Origin: Acanthochlamys bracteata
Taxonomy: Eukaryota; Streptophyta; Magnoliopsida; Pandanales; Velloziaceae
Length of the DNA stretch: 64,000 nt
NCBI GenBank assembly: GCA_019914995.1
Contig: CM034144.1
Location: 816,001 to 880,000, forward strand
Reading direction: 5' to 3'
The notes beneath the pieces are model-generated. The model was not told the origin of the DNA. It ran no database searches and was given only the letters and a program-made list of their open reading frames with translations. Within the stretch, counting starts at the first letter, position 1, and every line of letters starts with the position of its first letter. Shown piece after piece: positions 12,917 to 25,006 of the stretch. The position numbers and the translations under genes were made by a program.

Positions 12917-13595
12917 ATTTTATGAATGCAGTGTCCGTTGTTTCTGTTGAACAAAGCAAAGTCAAACAGGGGCTTTTGAACTCCAGCTACATCCTACAAG
13001 AGTTTCAGCTGAATTCACTTTTTGGGAATTAATTGAGCTACTCGTGCACTTGTTTTTTTCCTTTTTAGTTTGAAAGAAACTTTACATAGTTTGGCCTAGT
13101 ATATAAAGCTCTTAGATACTTCTACATGGCTCTCTCTTGGGGAAGGTTGATGATGGTAGAGTCAGAGACTCTTCTTGTACATATTAGTAAAGCTGTTGTT
13201 CTATGCAGTCGTGCGGTTGGTAAACTTGTATACTATCAAATGTTTGGCAACAGTAGAAAAAATTCACAACTTACCAGTTAACCTTTCTGATAACAGCAGC
13301 TATGATAAAATGGAGAAGACACATTTCATTGATGTTTTCTGAGTTTTCCAAGTACTCTGATGAGTTTTACAACAGTGCAATAAAGTTATTCATTTGATTA
13401 ACCAGTTGATGTAGAAACAGATACAGCATTGAACATTGTTGCCATTGCAAGTATATAATGGCTGGTTTGCATATTCCAGGCATTGCATTTTCTATCATGG
13501 ACAAGTTAACACATCTCCTCAAGAAAAAAAATATCACTGAAAGAAAATACGCTAGTGAATTCAACAAAATTTACAGCACAAACTGTATAACCTAG
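12917..13595. other. SCY2 3' UTR and convergent gap
   Basis: This stretch contains the presumed 3' UTR of SCY2 (to about 13250) and probably the 3' UTR of the candidate minus-strand gene that follows. A 66-codon minus-strand frame at 13367-13567 has no recognisable content. Confidence 0.45.
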
Positions 13596-15065
13596 TCAAT
13601 TCTGGTAGCTTATGGGAGTGTTTGGAGCTCCTACACCACTTCCCAGTATTATACATACAACGTGGAAGATTTCCGCAAGCAGCACTTTACTGCTATATTG
13701 AATTCCTTTCTGTAAGTTGCAACCAATTTTCATCACCCGATAATCATAAGGTTCGGCGGAGAAGTCAGGCTCATCCGGCTTTTGAAGCTTCGGCAAGTCC
13801 ATGCCCTTCATCTCAGGTGATTACATGTAATCTCAGTGAGTTGCACAAAAAGATGAGTTGAAAAGTATGCAAAGAGTGGTGCTGATCAACTTCCAAACAA
13901 AATAATGAAACTCAGGCGCTACTAAACTCTCGTAACTAATTGTGGAACAACTTCAGACTGAATCTTTAATCACTGTAAGAACTCAAACAAGCAAATGAAT
14001 TATTCACACCACATAAGGTCCAAATGCAAAGAATCATCTTTCTCACATATATTGTAAACTTGCTAGTACACGAAGTGATAACCCCAGCCAATTTCTAGGC
14101 CAAATAATATTGCAATGTGAACCCACTGAGTTACAAAACAAAATATTAGTTCCATCTGATAACTGTTACAAAGCCGTTCTCTTTTGACTAATGGTTGCTA
14201 CTGAACCCGTTTCATTCCCTACACCAACAACAATATGGAAATAAAATTTCTTGTCATAACACTCAACTCAATTAAGTCATATAGTAACAAGATCACTCTA
14301 CAAGATAAAGACTAAAACTCAACTCACTTTCTAATGCTAAGCAACATAAATTTAGAAGGATTTTCCTAAATGTAATCACCTGCCCAAAATTAGCATCAAA
14401 TTAGTTTCTTGATAGAAATGAATCAGAAGTCAACTCAACAAACTAAATTGCAATAGAAACCAAATAGAAATAGAAACTTGAACCAAAAATCTATCGAAGA
14501 TAACTTATTTTCGAAATCTAGTCAACATAAACAGAAAATAACTTATTTTCGAAATCTAACCAACATAAACAGAAAAAATTGCTGCCATCTCCTAATCACC
14601 ACTACACAAACAACACCATCATGAAATTGTTCAAGAAACAAAACCAAAAATCAGCAAGTCAACTCCATTCATTACCTAAAAGAACTCCTACTTAAATTAC
14701 AAGCTAAAATCAACAACCTCCAACTTCAAAACAATTAAACTAAATTACAAGCTAAAATTTCAAAAATCTCCAACTTCTAAACAATGAAACTAAATCTGGG
14801 AAAAAATCCAGCAATCAACACAATAACAAGACCAAAATAAAATCTTTCTACAAACCCAAAGAAAAAAAAAAAAAAACTATTACCTCACAGTTCTCTCTTT
14901 CTTGAGATCCATCTCATCTTCCACCTTCTTAGAACCAAATCTCATCTCGTTCTTCACCTTATCATAACCAATAACAAATCCAACTACAGTTTTTTTCCTC
15001 CAAAGCTTCCCCCGATAGCTACACGAAAATTTCCATAAAAACTCAAACTTTCTTCAAGCTGCAGC
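13596..15065 (-). CDS. Possible small hypothetical gene, coding exon 13596-13811
   Basis: Not recognised. The coding part would be a 71-codon frame at 13596-13811 starting MKGMDLPKLQKPDEPDF, with a hydrophilic first half and a more hydrophobic second half. Supporting context: the ATG follows an acceptor-like CACCTGAG; the 1.07 kb between 13812 and 14880 is A-rich on the plus strand, that is T-rich on the minus strand, as a plant intron on that strand would be; at 14882 there is a good donor (GTGAG followed by GTAATA) closing a leader exon of about 14882-15065; and the leader faces SEC61G across a GGCCCA-bearing promoter. A frame starting MRFGSKKVEDEMD in the leader exon does not join in phase to the 13811 exon, so it would be an upstream frame or the model is incomplete. 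An lncRNA is an alternative. Confidence 0.35.
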
Positions 15066-15544
15066 AACACAAACTCCTTGAAAGGAGTCAGTGAAATTAA
15101 AAAAATTAATATAAACAGTTTTTCATGTGATTAGGGCCCAAGATCAACATTTGGAAGCCCAGCTGACTACAGTTAATGAAGGAATATGGCCCATACATTC
15201 CTATTGGCTACTATCCAAACCGATTACGTGGTTTCTCGGCCTACTTAACATATTTTAATTATCTTCAACCAAACACAGAACATGAATCTAACCAATCAAT
15301 TTGACCACTTCATCAAAGTTCAAGTGGGGCCTATGTAATATATCTTTTTGGTTGGTTAGAACTGAAAAAGAATATGAGTTCGAGTTTGTCTTAACTCGAT
15401 TTAGAAACCGACTAAAATAGACCGAATGTTCAGGCCGAGAGACACGTTTGTTTTCATCAAGGACTCGTTTTTATATTTCTTTCTATCTAGATCTCGAGAT
15501 CTTAGCGTTCTTCGATCGAAGAAAACAGAAACGAAATTGCAGAG
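15066..15544. promoter_or_regulatory. Probable bidirectional promoter of SEC61G and the minus-strand candidate gene
   Basis: About 480 bases separate the two divergent leaders. GGCCCA motifs sit at 15135-15140 and 15188-15193, with a related AGCCCAG at about 15156. The layout (divergent, short spacing, site II motifs) is typical of shared promoters, but it is inferred only from sequence. Confidence 0.4.
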
Positions 15545-15840
15545 ATGGACGCTATCGATTCCGCCGTGGATCCTCTGCGTGATTTCGCGAAGGAGAGTGT
15601 TCGTCTTGTTAAACGTTGCCACAAGCCCGATCGCAAAGGTTCGATTCAGTTTTTTGGATTTTTCTTTGAATTTTTGGATTTTTTAAATTCTTTTGGTTGA
15701 CGTTGACCGGGCTTTGATCTGTAGAATTTACGAAGGTTGCTGTGAGGACGGCAATCGGATTCGTGGTTATGGGATTCGTTGGGTTCTTCGTTAAGCTTAT
15801 ATTCATCCCTATCAACAACATTATTGTTGGATCTGGTTAA
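15545..15840 (+). CDS. SEC61G: Protein translocase SEC61 subunit gamma
   Basis: Small tail-anchored subunit of the ER Sec61 channel, homologous to bacterial SecE; it clamps the alpha subunit during co-translational translocation. Two exons, 15545-15638 and 15725-15840, join at GAA to give 69 aa, exactly the length of plant SEC61 gamma. The amphipathic N-terminal helix ([14 protein letters not shown]), the basic [12 protein letters not shown] stretch and the single membrane span around residues 36-60 are all present, ending INNIIVGSG. The stop is followed directly by G and GTATAA, so an intron beginning right after the stop in the 3' UTR is likely. Plants usually have several near-identical copies of this gene; nothing here suggests that this one is broken. 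Confidence 0.97.
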
Positions 15841-18800
15841 GGTATAATTTATTTTTTGTTTTTGCTTTAATTCTGCAGTACTTTAACGTTACTGTTAGGT
15901 GTGATTTGGTTTTTATCAGATAAAATTCTTTTTTTATGCGATGACTGAATTGGCTCAATATTTTCGATGGTTTTGAGGGAAACCTTGCACGCATTCTTTT
16001 AAATTTTTTGTTATTACCTGTTGTAATTAGGTTTTGAAGATCAAGTTAATTTTTATGTGGAGAGCTCGTTTTGTAGTATTTTTTGGATGGTTTAATGGAA
16101 TTTTTATGTTAGATTGCCTGGATTCAATTTCTGGAATGAGGATATGATTGATTGCAGTGATTGGTTTGGAGATATCTTACTGTCCGTTCTTCGACTGGCA
16201 GCATCTGATTCCTTTTATTGTTTGTGGTAGACAGGAGCTATCTGTTTATTTTTAGCTTCATGTGATTACTTATGACTGAAAGAGGCAAGAAAGATCTATG
16301 ACAGCTGGTTTTTCAAGTTTCGTATGCTAGAAGAATCGAAGTGCATTAAATTGTACACTTTGTTTCATCTGGGTTTCATTAGAATTTTAGATGCTTTGGA
16401 AGGGTCCTCATCTGCTACATGATACACTATGATATATTATCTGCATGGGTTTCCTTTACAAACTAGGCAGTACGGTTGTTTCCTTGCTAATCATAGTATA
16501 TTTTCTGCATTGGTTTCGCTTACAAACTAGCACGGCAGTTGTTTCCTCTCTAATCATACTAAGAGAGGAAAAATAGGACTTTTGATTACTTGCATGGGAT
16601 CGACCTTTTTTACGAAATATGATCTGGTATGTGTAGTACGATTTAAGTGTGTGATATGGTATAATGTATCATGTTGCAAGTTGTCAGTTCCTCTTACTGA
16701 ATACTGTGCATAAGTTTTAGAATTTAACGCAAGCAAACTTTGGTGGCATAGCTAAAGTAAGGTTTATTAAAGAAAGGTTGGTAGAGCAATGGAAAATAAC
16801 TCCGTTGTAGTAGTGCTACTGTCGTATCTTTTCTTTAATGTAATATTCCTGCTGACTTGTCAGAACATCAAAATCTTGGTATTTTATCGAGTTTTAAGGG
16901 ATAGTGTATTACTCTTTCCGCAAAAGCCTGTGTTTGACTTCACATACATGTTTCCGTGGAATGTCATATTTGCTTGGGATTTGATACTGTGCCTTATCAG
17001 CATAATCCTTTATTTGATACTAGGTTGAAATCAATGTGTTTTGAATTGTTGAAATATGTTTGTTCAATTTCAGCAGGTACAAAGGTCTATAGTCTAGGTT
17101 ATTAGGATAACTGCTGGAGTTGGATAGTTGCCCATGTTAGATGAATTTTTCCTTATTTTTTAAAAAAAGGCATGGAAAAAGATGGTTATTGAAAGAAGGT
17201 TAACAGGACGATGACCATGGGAGACTAAGGAATTGTGTCTTCATTTGACATGAAAACATCTTATTAATTTTAGTGATTATAGTTTCATTTAGCATCATTG
17301 GACCACAATGGATATGGTCATTAGCTGCAACATCTGCAACAATTGACAGCCTTCAGTTTCTGCACTTGTTGAGCTGGTGCAGTATAAGATCTGACAAGAT
17401 ATTCATGAAGAAACTAAATAATATCTTTTCACTGCGTTGTTAAAATTCACCTTCTTAGCAATCTTGAGTCAAGTCCATTGTTATGGTGACCTGCATAGGA
17501 AATGAGGAGTAAAGCTAGATAAACAGCGACAGCCAATGTATTTTACATGTTCTTTTAAAGAACAATTTCTGGTTGATTTTACGTTGGCTTTCTTGTTGTG
17601 ATTTGGTCGTTGTTATTCTTTACTATTCTGTACAATTTTCAGTCTTCCTTTTTCTTCAGCTAGGTTCTTAGTGATTGGGTCCAGCTGTTCATTATAAAAT
17701 ATCCAGTTATCTATCGGATAATTTTTTCCGTACAATACTCTAAACATGTGATTTTTCTAATCTTTTTTAAGGTGTGAGAAGATGCGGAGGACTGCTAAGC
17801 TCTAGGGTCAATTAACTATATCCAGGAATGTTGTCCTGCTTGAAACTGTTGTCAATGTTTTTCAATTACAATGTAGTCCTTTTGAAGATCTTATAATCAG
17901 AATTCAAATTATAATCTATGAATCTAATTAGTTTCTTCCGTTTGCAGTAAAATTGTTCTATTACTTTGCTTGTAGTTTTTAGGGAAGTATCCCCTAGTAT
18001 ATTACATCAAGTTCGCTTGTGTCAGCAAATTCTCAGACAGAAGGATGGTTCAAATCCTGTGCTTCACATGGCAGATGCATATGATGAGGGCAATGTCACC
18101 GCCTGGAGTTTTCTTAGTGATTGAACTTGCCATTGTACAAGTGTTCATTCCATTCTCTTTTCTAACTTGGATTTTATGAACAAGTGGTTCCATTTTGCAT
18201 CATATTTGTTTCCCAGCTCTTTGTCAATTTTAGGAGCTGTTTGGCATTCCATTCTACCAAAGCTCATTATCAATTTTTTATTTTACAGTTTTGAATAAAA
18301 TTTTTATAATAGTCAACATCATTTATTTAAAATTTTTATATATAATATTTTTATTATTTATTTTTTTAATTAAAATAGTAAAATATGTTTATTGAAATAG
18401 AGTAAAAATATTATTCATTTTAATAAAATTTATTTCATAAGCATTTTTAAATGCCTTCTAAGGCTTAGGTTAGGATATTTTCCCAAGTCCCAACCTTGAC
18501 TACTGAAGTTCTTTATAGTTTTCATTTATGTTGAGTGCATGTATTTCTGGAACATCAAGTTAGAGTGCACGACTCTGTGAAGTTGCCTGTTTTAGCATAT
18601 AGCTAGAGAGACAGTCTCTTGCAGCAGTTGATAGTATGTAAATGGAATCCACTGCGCCAAATATGAAACAACCAAGCGAGCAGCCATGATTTCTCTACCA
18701 AATGTTTCATCTTCAAACACTAAGTACAATACCAATACGGGTGTGTTTGCTAAGAAGTGAATTTTTTTAAAAAATAGTATTTTAAAAGTGAGTAGTTAGA

Positions 18801-18852
18801 GAGTGAATTTATGTAATATTTTGATAGAAGATTGATTTTTAGATCATTTGTG
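15841..18852. other. SEC61G 3' region and intergenic sequence
   Basis: T-rich on the plus strand, with intron-like character for the first 2 kb. A 3' UTR intron of SEC61G could start at 15842. A stretch around 17773-17890 after a TTTTTAAG acceptor-like site could be a terminal UTR exon. Coding-like but ATG-less frames occur at about 17280-17440 and 17978-18124. From 18230 to 18470 there is an AT-rich repeat-like segment. The 79-codon frame at 16789-17028 is hydrophobic and looks like chance. Confidence 0.35.
17978..18124 (+). other. Orphan coding-like segment, possible exon fragment
   Basis: After an acceptor-like TTTTTAG, a frame without an ATG runs about 48 codons to a TGA. Its composition is unusually protein-like for the region (for example RQKDGSNPVLHMADAYDEGN, rich in D, E, N and Q), whereas its surroundings are AT-rich. 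I do not recognise a family and see no partner exons in phase, so a gene fragment or chance are both possible. Confidence 0.25.
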
Positions 18853-19590
18853 CATAGTTGTTATATCCGGACTGAACCGTCCAGATCGATCTGAAAATAG
18901 TCAATCCGGACGATAAATCGGTCCGGATTTACGAAAAGATCGTTTATGTAATCGACCCGTTTCAATCCAATTTGATCGGCTTCAATCCGGTCGAGGTCAA
19001 ATCGGATTTAAATAAAATTTTTAAAAAATTTAAATTGACGATATATTTAATACAAAATAATTATTAATAGCCGTATGTTGAAAAATGATATGTAGTTTGA
19101 ATTTTATATTTGAATGTGATAATGTAAAAATATAATTGATTATATCTTATTTATAAATATCAATTATTAGTGATTTTTAAATTTTTATATTGTAAAATAT
19201 TTAGATTCAAATATGTATATTAGTTATGTCTCTTTTATAATTTATCTATTTAATAATTTTATCTTTTTCTAATCTCCTAATTTATTTAACTATTTTTTAT
19301 TATAAATTTTTGTTATTATTATTGTTGGTGGTGGTAATGCTAACTGTTGTTGTTGATAGTAATACTATAATAAAAATACTCTAACTTGTTATGATTGCTG
19401 CTACTATTATTATTGGTAGTATCATAATGGCAGTAGATTTTTTACTATGATGGTTGTTATTATTAGTTAAAATGTTTTGATATTATTTATCCGACAGTTC
19501 GACTGATTGACCTGACGAATCAATTCAAAAATTGTGATTGTGATCCGAACATTTTCTGGTTTGATGTCTGGTCCGTTTTTTAGAACTATG
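18853..19590. mobile_element. hAT-like non-autonomous element, family A copy 1 (738 bp)
   Basis: The ends are inverted: CATAGTTGTTATATCCGGAC at the left, and AACTATG at the right whose complement reads CATAGTTCTAAAAAACGGAC. Subterminal regions carry clusters of CCGGA/CGGTC words; the interior is AT-rich. The flanks CATTTGTG (18845-18852) and CATTTACG (19591-19598) match at 6 of 8 positions, consistent with a decayed 8-bp target duplication. No transposase frame is present. The same end structure occurs at 36370-36976. Confidence 0.6.
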
Positions 19591-20711
19591 CATTTACGGT
19601 GAAGTAAATAAGTTGCAAACTCTCTTCAAAGATAGCCAAAGTATATACATAATGAAATAAAAAATCATTGTAGAAGATGTTGAGAGGACAGTACAGTACT
19701 AAAGATGTAGATATGGATAAAAACCGAAACTTATCAATACTTCTCGAGGAATATGCAGGGAACCTTCCTTCGTCTTATCCGAAGTCAAATTCCAAGTCCA
19801 TCTTTGCAGATAATTGAATAATTGTATGTGGCAACGGATATGATCAAAAGACCAAGTTATTTCTCTTAAAAAAAAAACCAAAGTTAGCTCAGAAAGATGT
19901 GAGCATCTATCCACGATAACCAAGGAGTAGATAGGAATACATTTCTAACTCTTGCTAACAATCCTAGGACAACAAACAAACAACTCGTCAACAAAGCAGG
20001 AGAAGGATACACGGCAAACTAAAGTATTGTGCATGCTTTTTAAGTTGACCGAACCAACAACAGATCATCTTTATCTTCTAAGCAAGTTCATCACTCAAAA
20101 ATCAGACATTAGCTTTTGGCAAAGCTTGAACTAAAACAAGACAATAATGTAGACTTGGAATTAGTAGGATCTTCAGAAAATAACAGTAAGTAATCAAGAA
20201 GAGCCAAGGGTTTTCATCAAACCCACATTCTTCAGAAATAATTGGACAATAATCCAGTACAAGTTTCTAATATTCATCGCTGGTTTTCACATTAATGTTC
20301 CCATGAAGATAATAGATATGTGAACCCAGAAGAGAATGGTTTAAACAATTGGAAAGCTGGAAATATGTCATTGCGAGTATGAAGATAAGATTCAAAAGTC
20401 AAAAGAACCAGTAAAATGATGATTATATTACGTGTCACTCTACATCCACAAGAAAAGAAGCATGCATTTCTTTATAGAAATATATACAATGAGAAGAGAG
20501 GTGTAAAACTGGTGTGCTAAATAGTGTGACCTGATGCTTATTTGCAATATATACTACAGTCAACGTTGTTGTTCTTGTAAAGCTGCTCCTGATATCTCGC
20601 TGGAAATATTCATTCTGATATAGAAACCAAGTTTGTCGCAAAACTCCAACAAAGTTCCACGATTGCTTCAAATTGTACAGTCAATTCTGATGTCAGGTTT
20701 TGAGGTTTGCC
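19591..20711. other. Gap and presumed TPS11 3' UTR
   Basis: No gene is visible. The last several hundred bases before 20711 lie downstream of the TPS11 stop on the minus strand and probably include its 3' UTR. Several short frames on both strands have no recognisable content. Confidence 0.4.
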
Positions 20712-23700
20712 TCATATAGATCCTTCGAATGAGACATGTAGGTTTGCAGGCTTCTGGGGTATTGATGATGCAGCAGCAAGACCTTGGAGCAATTTTATAA
20801 CGTCCACTGTGTCATCAAGATAATATTTTGCCTTGCTTGGTTTCTTACCAACAGTACAGGCAAAAATTTCAGCCATGGCGATCAAGGAAGGTTTGCTAAC
20901 AGAACTAGTAATGGCTTCAAACATGTCTTCATCAGAACGGTCATCTCCTATGCACAAAACAAAATCTGGAGACCTTCCTTGACTCGACATAGTTGAGATA
21001 AGCTTTTCCACAGCCACACCCTTGCTAATGCCCTAAGATTGTAAAGAGAAACATAATAAAGATAATACCATGTTTCAACACAAGCCTAAAGTGAATTTAT
21101 CCTTGCATCTTCATGCTATGTTTCAAACATACTAAAATACTATAAACAACACTTGCACAATGCATTTGCCAAATATGGAGCAAGCATGAATGTTTCACCA
21201 AGAGTATGCAGGTTCACAAGAATCAAAATGGCTGCCTCAATAAACACAGAAAGGTGCACGTAAATACTTACTTGAGGGTTCACTTCCACAATATTTTGCC
21301 CTCTCTTGACAACCACAGGTTCATTTGCAAGAACATTTTCTAGGTGGTCAAGAAGTTCTTTTGCCTGCCAGGACCCAAAATCAGGATCAGCTTCTTCATG
21401 ATGCCAAACTAATGCACTCTCCTTACGCTCAATATAGGACCCATCAGTAGCCTCCATGTAATGCCTCATTACAGGCTCTGCAATGTTCTTCCACTCGAAG
21501 TCTGCAGCTCGCACACAAGATTCCCATGAAGAATCTCTAGTCCAACTGAAGGAGACAGAATAATCTCATCTTAACAGTTCCGCCAGTAACTAAATCGAAG
21601 TGGGAGAAAATTAAGGCAGTAGCACTAGTGGTAAATCTATTACTTGTATGGAATGTTACAAAAAAGGCGATCCTTTCTAAAGGAGGTTAACCAACACTTC
21701 TAACTCATTAACAGAGGTCAAACTGCTGTGACTATCTAATACTATAATATCCACAGAAGGACTTGCTACTTCCTCGCGTCAACTCTATACAAACAAATTT
21801 CATATTTATGATAACTTCTTGAATTCAATCAACCAGAACTGACACAGACACTATATTGCAAATTTTCCGCTACTTCAAACTGCATCAGAAAGTGAATACG
21901 GCAAGAGAAACAATAAGGTGCTTCTTAAGAATGTTCAGTTTCCATAGCAGAAACTTGTTAATTCGCATAGTTTTGAAATCAGTTTCATTGAATTCAACAA
22001 AAAATTCTTAACATGATTACTATTTAAAATATATTTTAGTAATATAACTGAAAGCAAATACGACTTCAAAACAATTATTACCTTATAAAGTACCCATGCT
22101 CTGCAGCAATACCCAACTTTTGAGAGGGGGCAAACCAACTTCCAAGAGGATCCTTTCCCCTTCCGCTGACAACAAAGACGATGTTTCTTGGGTCCGAGCA
22201 GAGACCATTCAGAACAGTGATCACCTCCTCGCTTGGCGTCTTGTTTATTGAAGCTTGCGGCAGCATAGTGCCATCATAGTCCAGCAGTATAAGCCTGCTA
22301 CTGGTCCTTCTATATGCAGCCACAATGTGCTCCACACACAACTTTCTGAAGTTTGGACCAAGGGCCACAACTCGGAAGCTTAACCCAAACCCAATTCCCC
22401 AGCACCTCTTCATATAATGGTCCTTGCATGCCCTCTGAAGGTCCTGATCAAGCGACTTTGCCCAATAGGCTACATCGTGTGAGCTCACATACTTGTAGTG
22501 CTTGTCGTGTCTGAGCTGCTTCTCCATCTCAGGCATTGTTATCGCAAGGTTCATCGCCTCCGCCACTGCATCCACATTCCATGGATTCACTCTTATTGCA
22601 CCGCTGAGGGACGGAGAGCACCCAATGAACTCTGAAACTACGATCATGCTCTTCTTTGGCTTCCCCTCTAGAGCAGGGCTCTCCTGGCGGCAAACAGTAT
22701 ACTTGTAGGGCACCAAATTCATCCCATCCCTCACCGCATTAACTACACAGCACTCTGCAACAGCATAGTAAGCCGCCTTCTCATGTGTGGGCACTGGCCG
22801 ATCAACAAGCACAATTGGTTCATATCCAGGCTTGCCAAACCGCTCATTAATTCGCTTCATAGTATCATAAGTCTCATTCTGTACTTCCTGAATATCACTC
22901 CCTTGGCTTCGAGCTGGGTTGGCAATCTGCACAAGAACAACCTTTCCTCGCAGCTCAGGGTGATCTAGCAAAAGCTGCTCCAATGCAAGAAACTTCAATC
23001 CAATTCCCTTGAAGGGATCCATATCATCAACACCAACTAGAAGAACACGACCTGTATAATGCTTCGATAATTCAGAGACGATCCCAGCTGTCTCTGATGA
23101 ATGCAACACAGAATTAAGCTGATTCATATCAATACCAACAGGAAGAATCTTCACTGTGACAGTTCGGCCATAGTAATCAAGCGACAGATGGCCGCGGCGT
23201 GATTCATAATGCAATCCGAGCATTCTCGAGCAACAGGAAAGGAAATGCCGGGCGTAATCGAAAGTGTGGAACCCAATCAAATCAGAGTTCAACAGCGCCC
23301 GAAGAATCTCTTCTCTAGCCGGCATAGCACGAAAAATCTCCGAAGAAGGAAAAGGCGAATGCAGAAACAAACCAAGCCTCAACCTCGGTGATCTCCTTCT
23401 CAAGAAAGTAGGCAAAGCTAACAAATGGTAATCATGAACCCAAACAACATCATCTCCGTCAGGACCAAGCAACTCAAGAACCCGATCTGCGAACGCTCGG
23501 TTGGCAGAAACGAAAGCTCTCCACAGATTTCGATCGTACCTTGCAGCGGGAGGCAACAGCGAATGAAGCAACGGCCACAAGTAATGCTTACAGAATCCAT
23601 GATAGAACTTGTTGTGCTGATCAACTGGTAAAAAAACCGGCGAACAACGGAACTTTTCGGTCAGCAAAGCAGCAACCTCTTCTTGATCTGCTTGATCAAT

Positions 23701-24051
23701 AACAGCCGGTAAAGTTCCGACATGAAAAATTTCAGCCGTTGAAGGCAAACCGGAACGGAGCTGGTAATGGAGCGAATCAAGGTCCCAACTGAAATCCCAT
23801 TGACCATCATCGGAGCGGCGGGAAACGCGAAGAGGGAGACGATGGGAAACGATGATTCTTCGTTCAGCAGATGAGTTACCGGGACTGGGTTCGGCATCGA
23901 AACCGGTGACGGGATCGAAATCTGCAAGGATTCCCGGTGAAGTCATGATCCGTGGAATTCTCCGGTGAGGTGTTTGAAGATCGATCTGTAGTAGCTCTGA
24001 TTCTTCACCGCCAGCGAGATCCAGAAGGTTAGCACAAGACAAAGATGGCAT
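20712..24051 (-). CDS. TPS11: Class II trehalose-6-phosphate synthase-like protein, TPS11
   Basis: Two-domain protein of the trehalose-6-phosphate signalling system: N-terminal glycosyltransferase family 20 (TPS) domain and C-terminal HAD phosphatase (TPP) domain. Exons on the minus strand: 24051-22082, 21545-21272, 21032-20712; the in-frame joins give 854 aa, and the three-exon structure is that of class II genes. Seen: WVHDYHL at about 204-210, RDGMNLVPYKY, LDYDGT at 591-595, SGRGKD, and GDDRSDEDMF near the end. The OtsA phosphate-binding Arg262 position is Asp343 here (GVDDMDPFKG), while the Lys267 equivalent is kept, as expected for catalytically weak regulatory class II proteins. QRACKDHY, YRRTSSRLILLDYDGTM and MRHYMEATDGS match TPS11 better than TPS5-10. 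The start at 24051 (MPSLSCANLLDLAGG) fits the family; an in-frame ATG 12 codons upstream follows no family pattern. Confidence 0.94.
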
Positions 24052-25006
24052 TTTTTTTTTTGGCACAAACTTTTCGAAAACTTTCAACTTTCTTCTTCTT
24101 CTGCTTCACCCGTGAGCTTTGTAGAGAAGAAAGAGAGATGTATAGAACAAGAAGCTCATATTTGCTCCCAGAATACCCCTAATTGTTCAGCTTCGATGTT
24201 GTTCCCGGAATGATCCTCGAAACTATTCTACCTCTTCTATTTGTTTCGAAAAATGGTTTGGAAAAGCTTTAGGTATTTCAAGAATGTCTCTGGAGTTTGT
24301 CTCTGCGTTGTTCGTGTAGTCTTTTAGAAATGCGATGGAATAGAAAGAAAATAAGAAGTGGGGAACGGATAAGTTTGTAGAGATGAAGAGATTTGGGTAA
24401 CCGGAAATAGCCGGTGAAAACAGTGGAGGAGGATCCTAAATGACCGAATTGCCATGGAGTTATTAAATCACGTGGGCGAATAAAATTGTGATGCAGAAGT
24501 TTTTTTGGAAACAAATAGATTTTTTTAAAGAGAAAACAAACAAGTAATCTTTTGAGATAAATTTTATTTTTATAAATTTAAAAATAGTAGAATTAAAATA
24601 TTTAATAAAAATAAGTTTATATATTAATTTCATAATATAATAATTTTTAAAATTGAATTTTAAAAAAATATTTTTTTATAAAAAATTTATTTTTATATTA
24701 CAAATGAATCTGAAATAAATAAAATTTGGATAATAGTTAAACAAGCTCTTAGTGATTCTATTTTGACAAAAAAGATAATTCGGATAGTATTTAATGAACA
24801 ATCAAAACATATGCAAAAACAACATATTTTTTTATATGTACGTGTGTTACAAGTGTACTACTGCTCACATAGTTTTAAATGAAAATTAAATATTGATTTA
24901 GATCATATTAGTTGCATAAACTATCATAAAAATGATAAACCTATACTGTATATATAATTGAATTAGTGAGTATATTATAAATATGCTTTCTTATTTATAA
25001 TTAAAT
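24052..25006. other. TPS11 leader/promoter side and AT-rich repeat
   Basis: Up to about 24500 this is the likely 5' leader and proximal promoter of TPS11 on the minus strand (CT-rich on that strand near the ATG). From 24540 to 24760 an AT-rich repeat-like block occurs. A 78-codon minus-strand frame at 24278-24514 has no recognisable domain. Confidence 0.4.

Noticed and set aside
16789-17028. 79-codon hydrophobic plus-strand frame after SEC61G
   Set aside because: T-rich DNA yields Phe/Leu/Ile-rich frames by chance; no splice context, no family.
23209-23927. Several frames on both strands inside TPS11 exon 1
   Set aside because: Shadows of a GC-rich exon; the 669-codon frame is the family match.
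24052-24087. Upstream in-frame ATG of TPS11 (MKVFEKFVPKKK)
   Set aside because: Class II proteins begin with a motif like that at 24051 (MPSLSCANLLDLAGG); the 12 extra codons are Lys-rich and derive from the leader.
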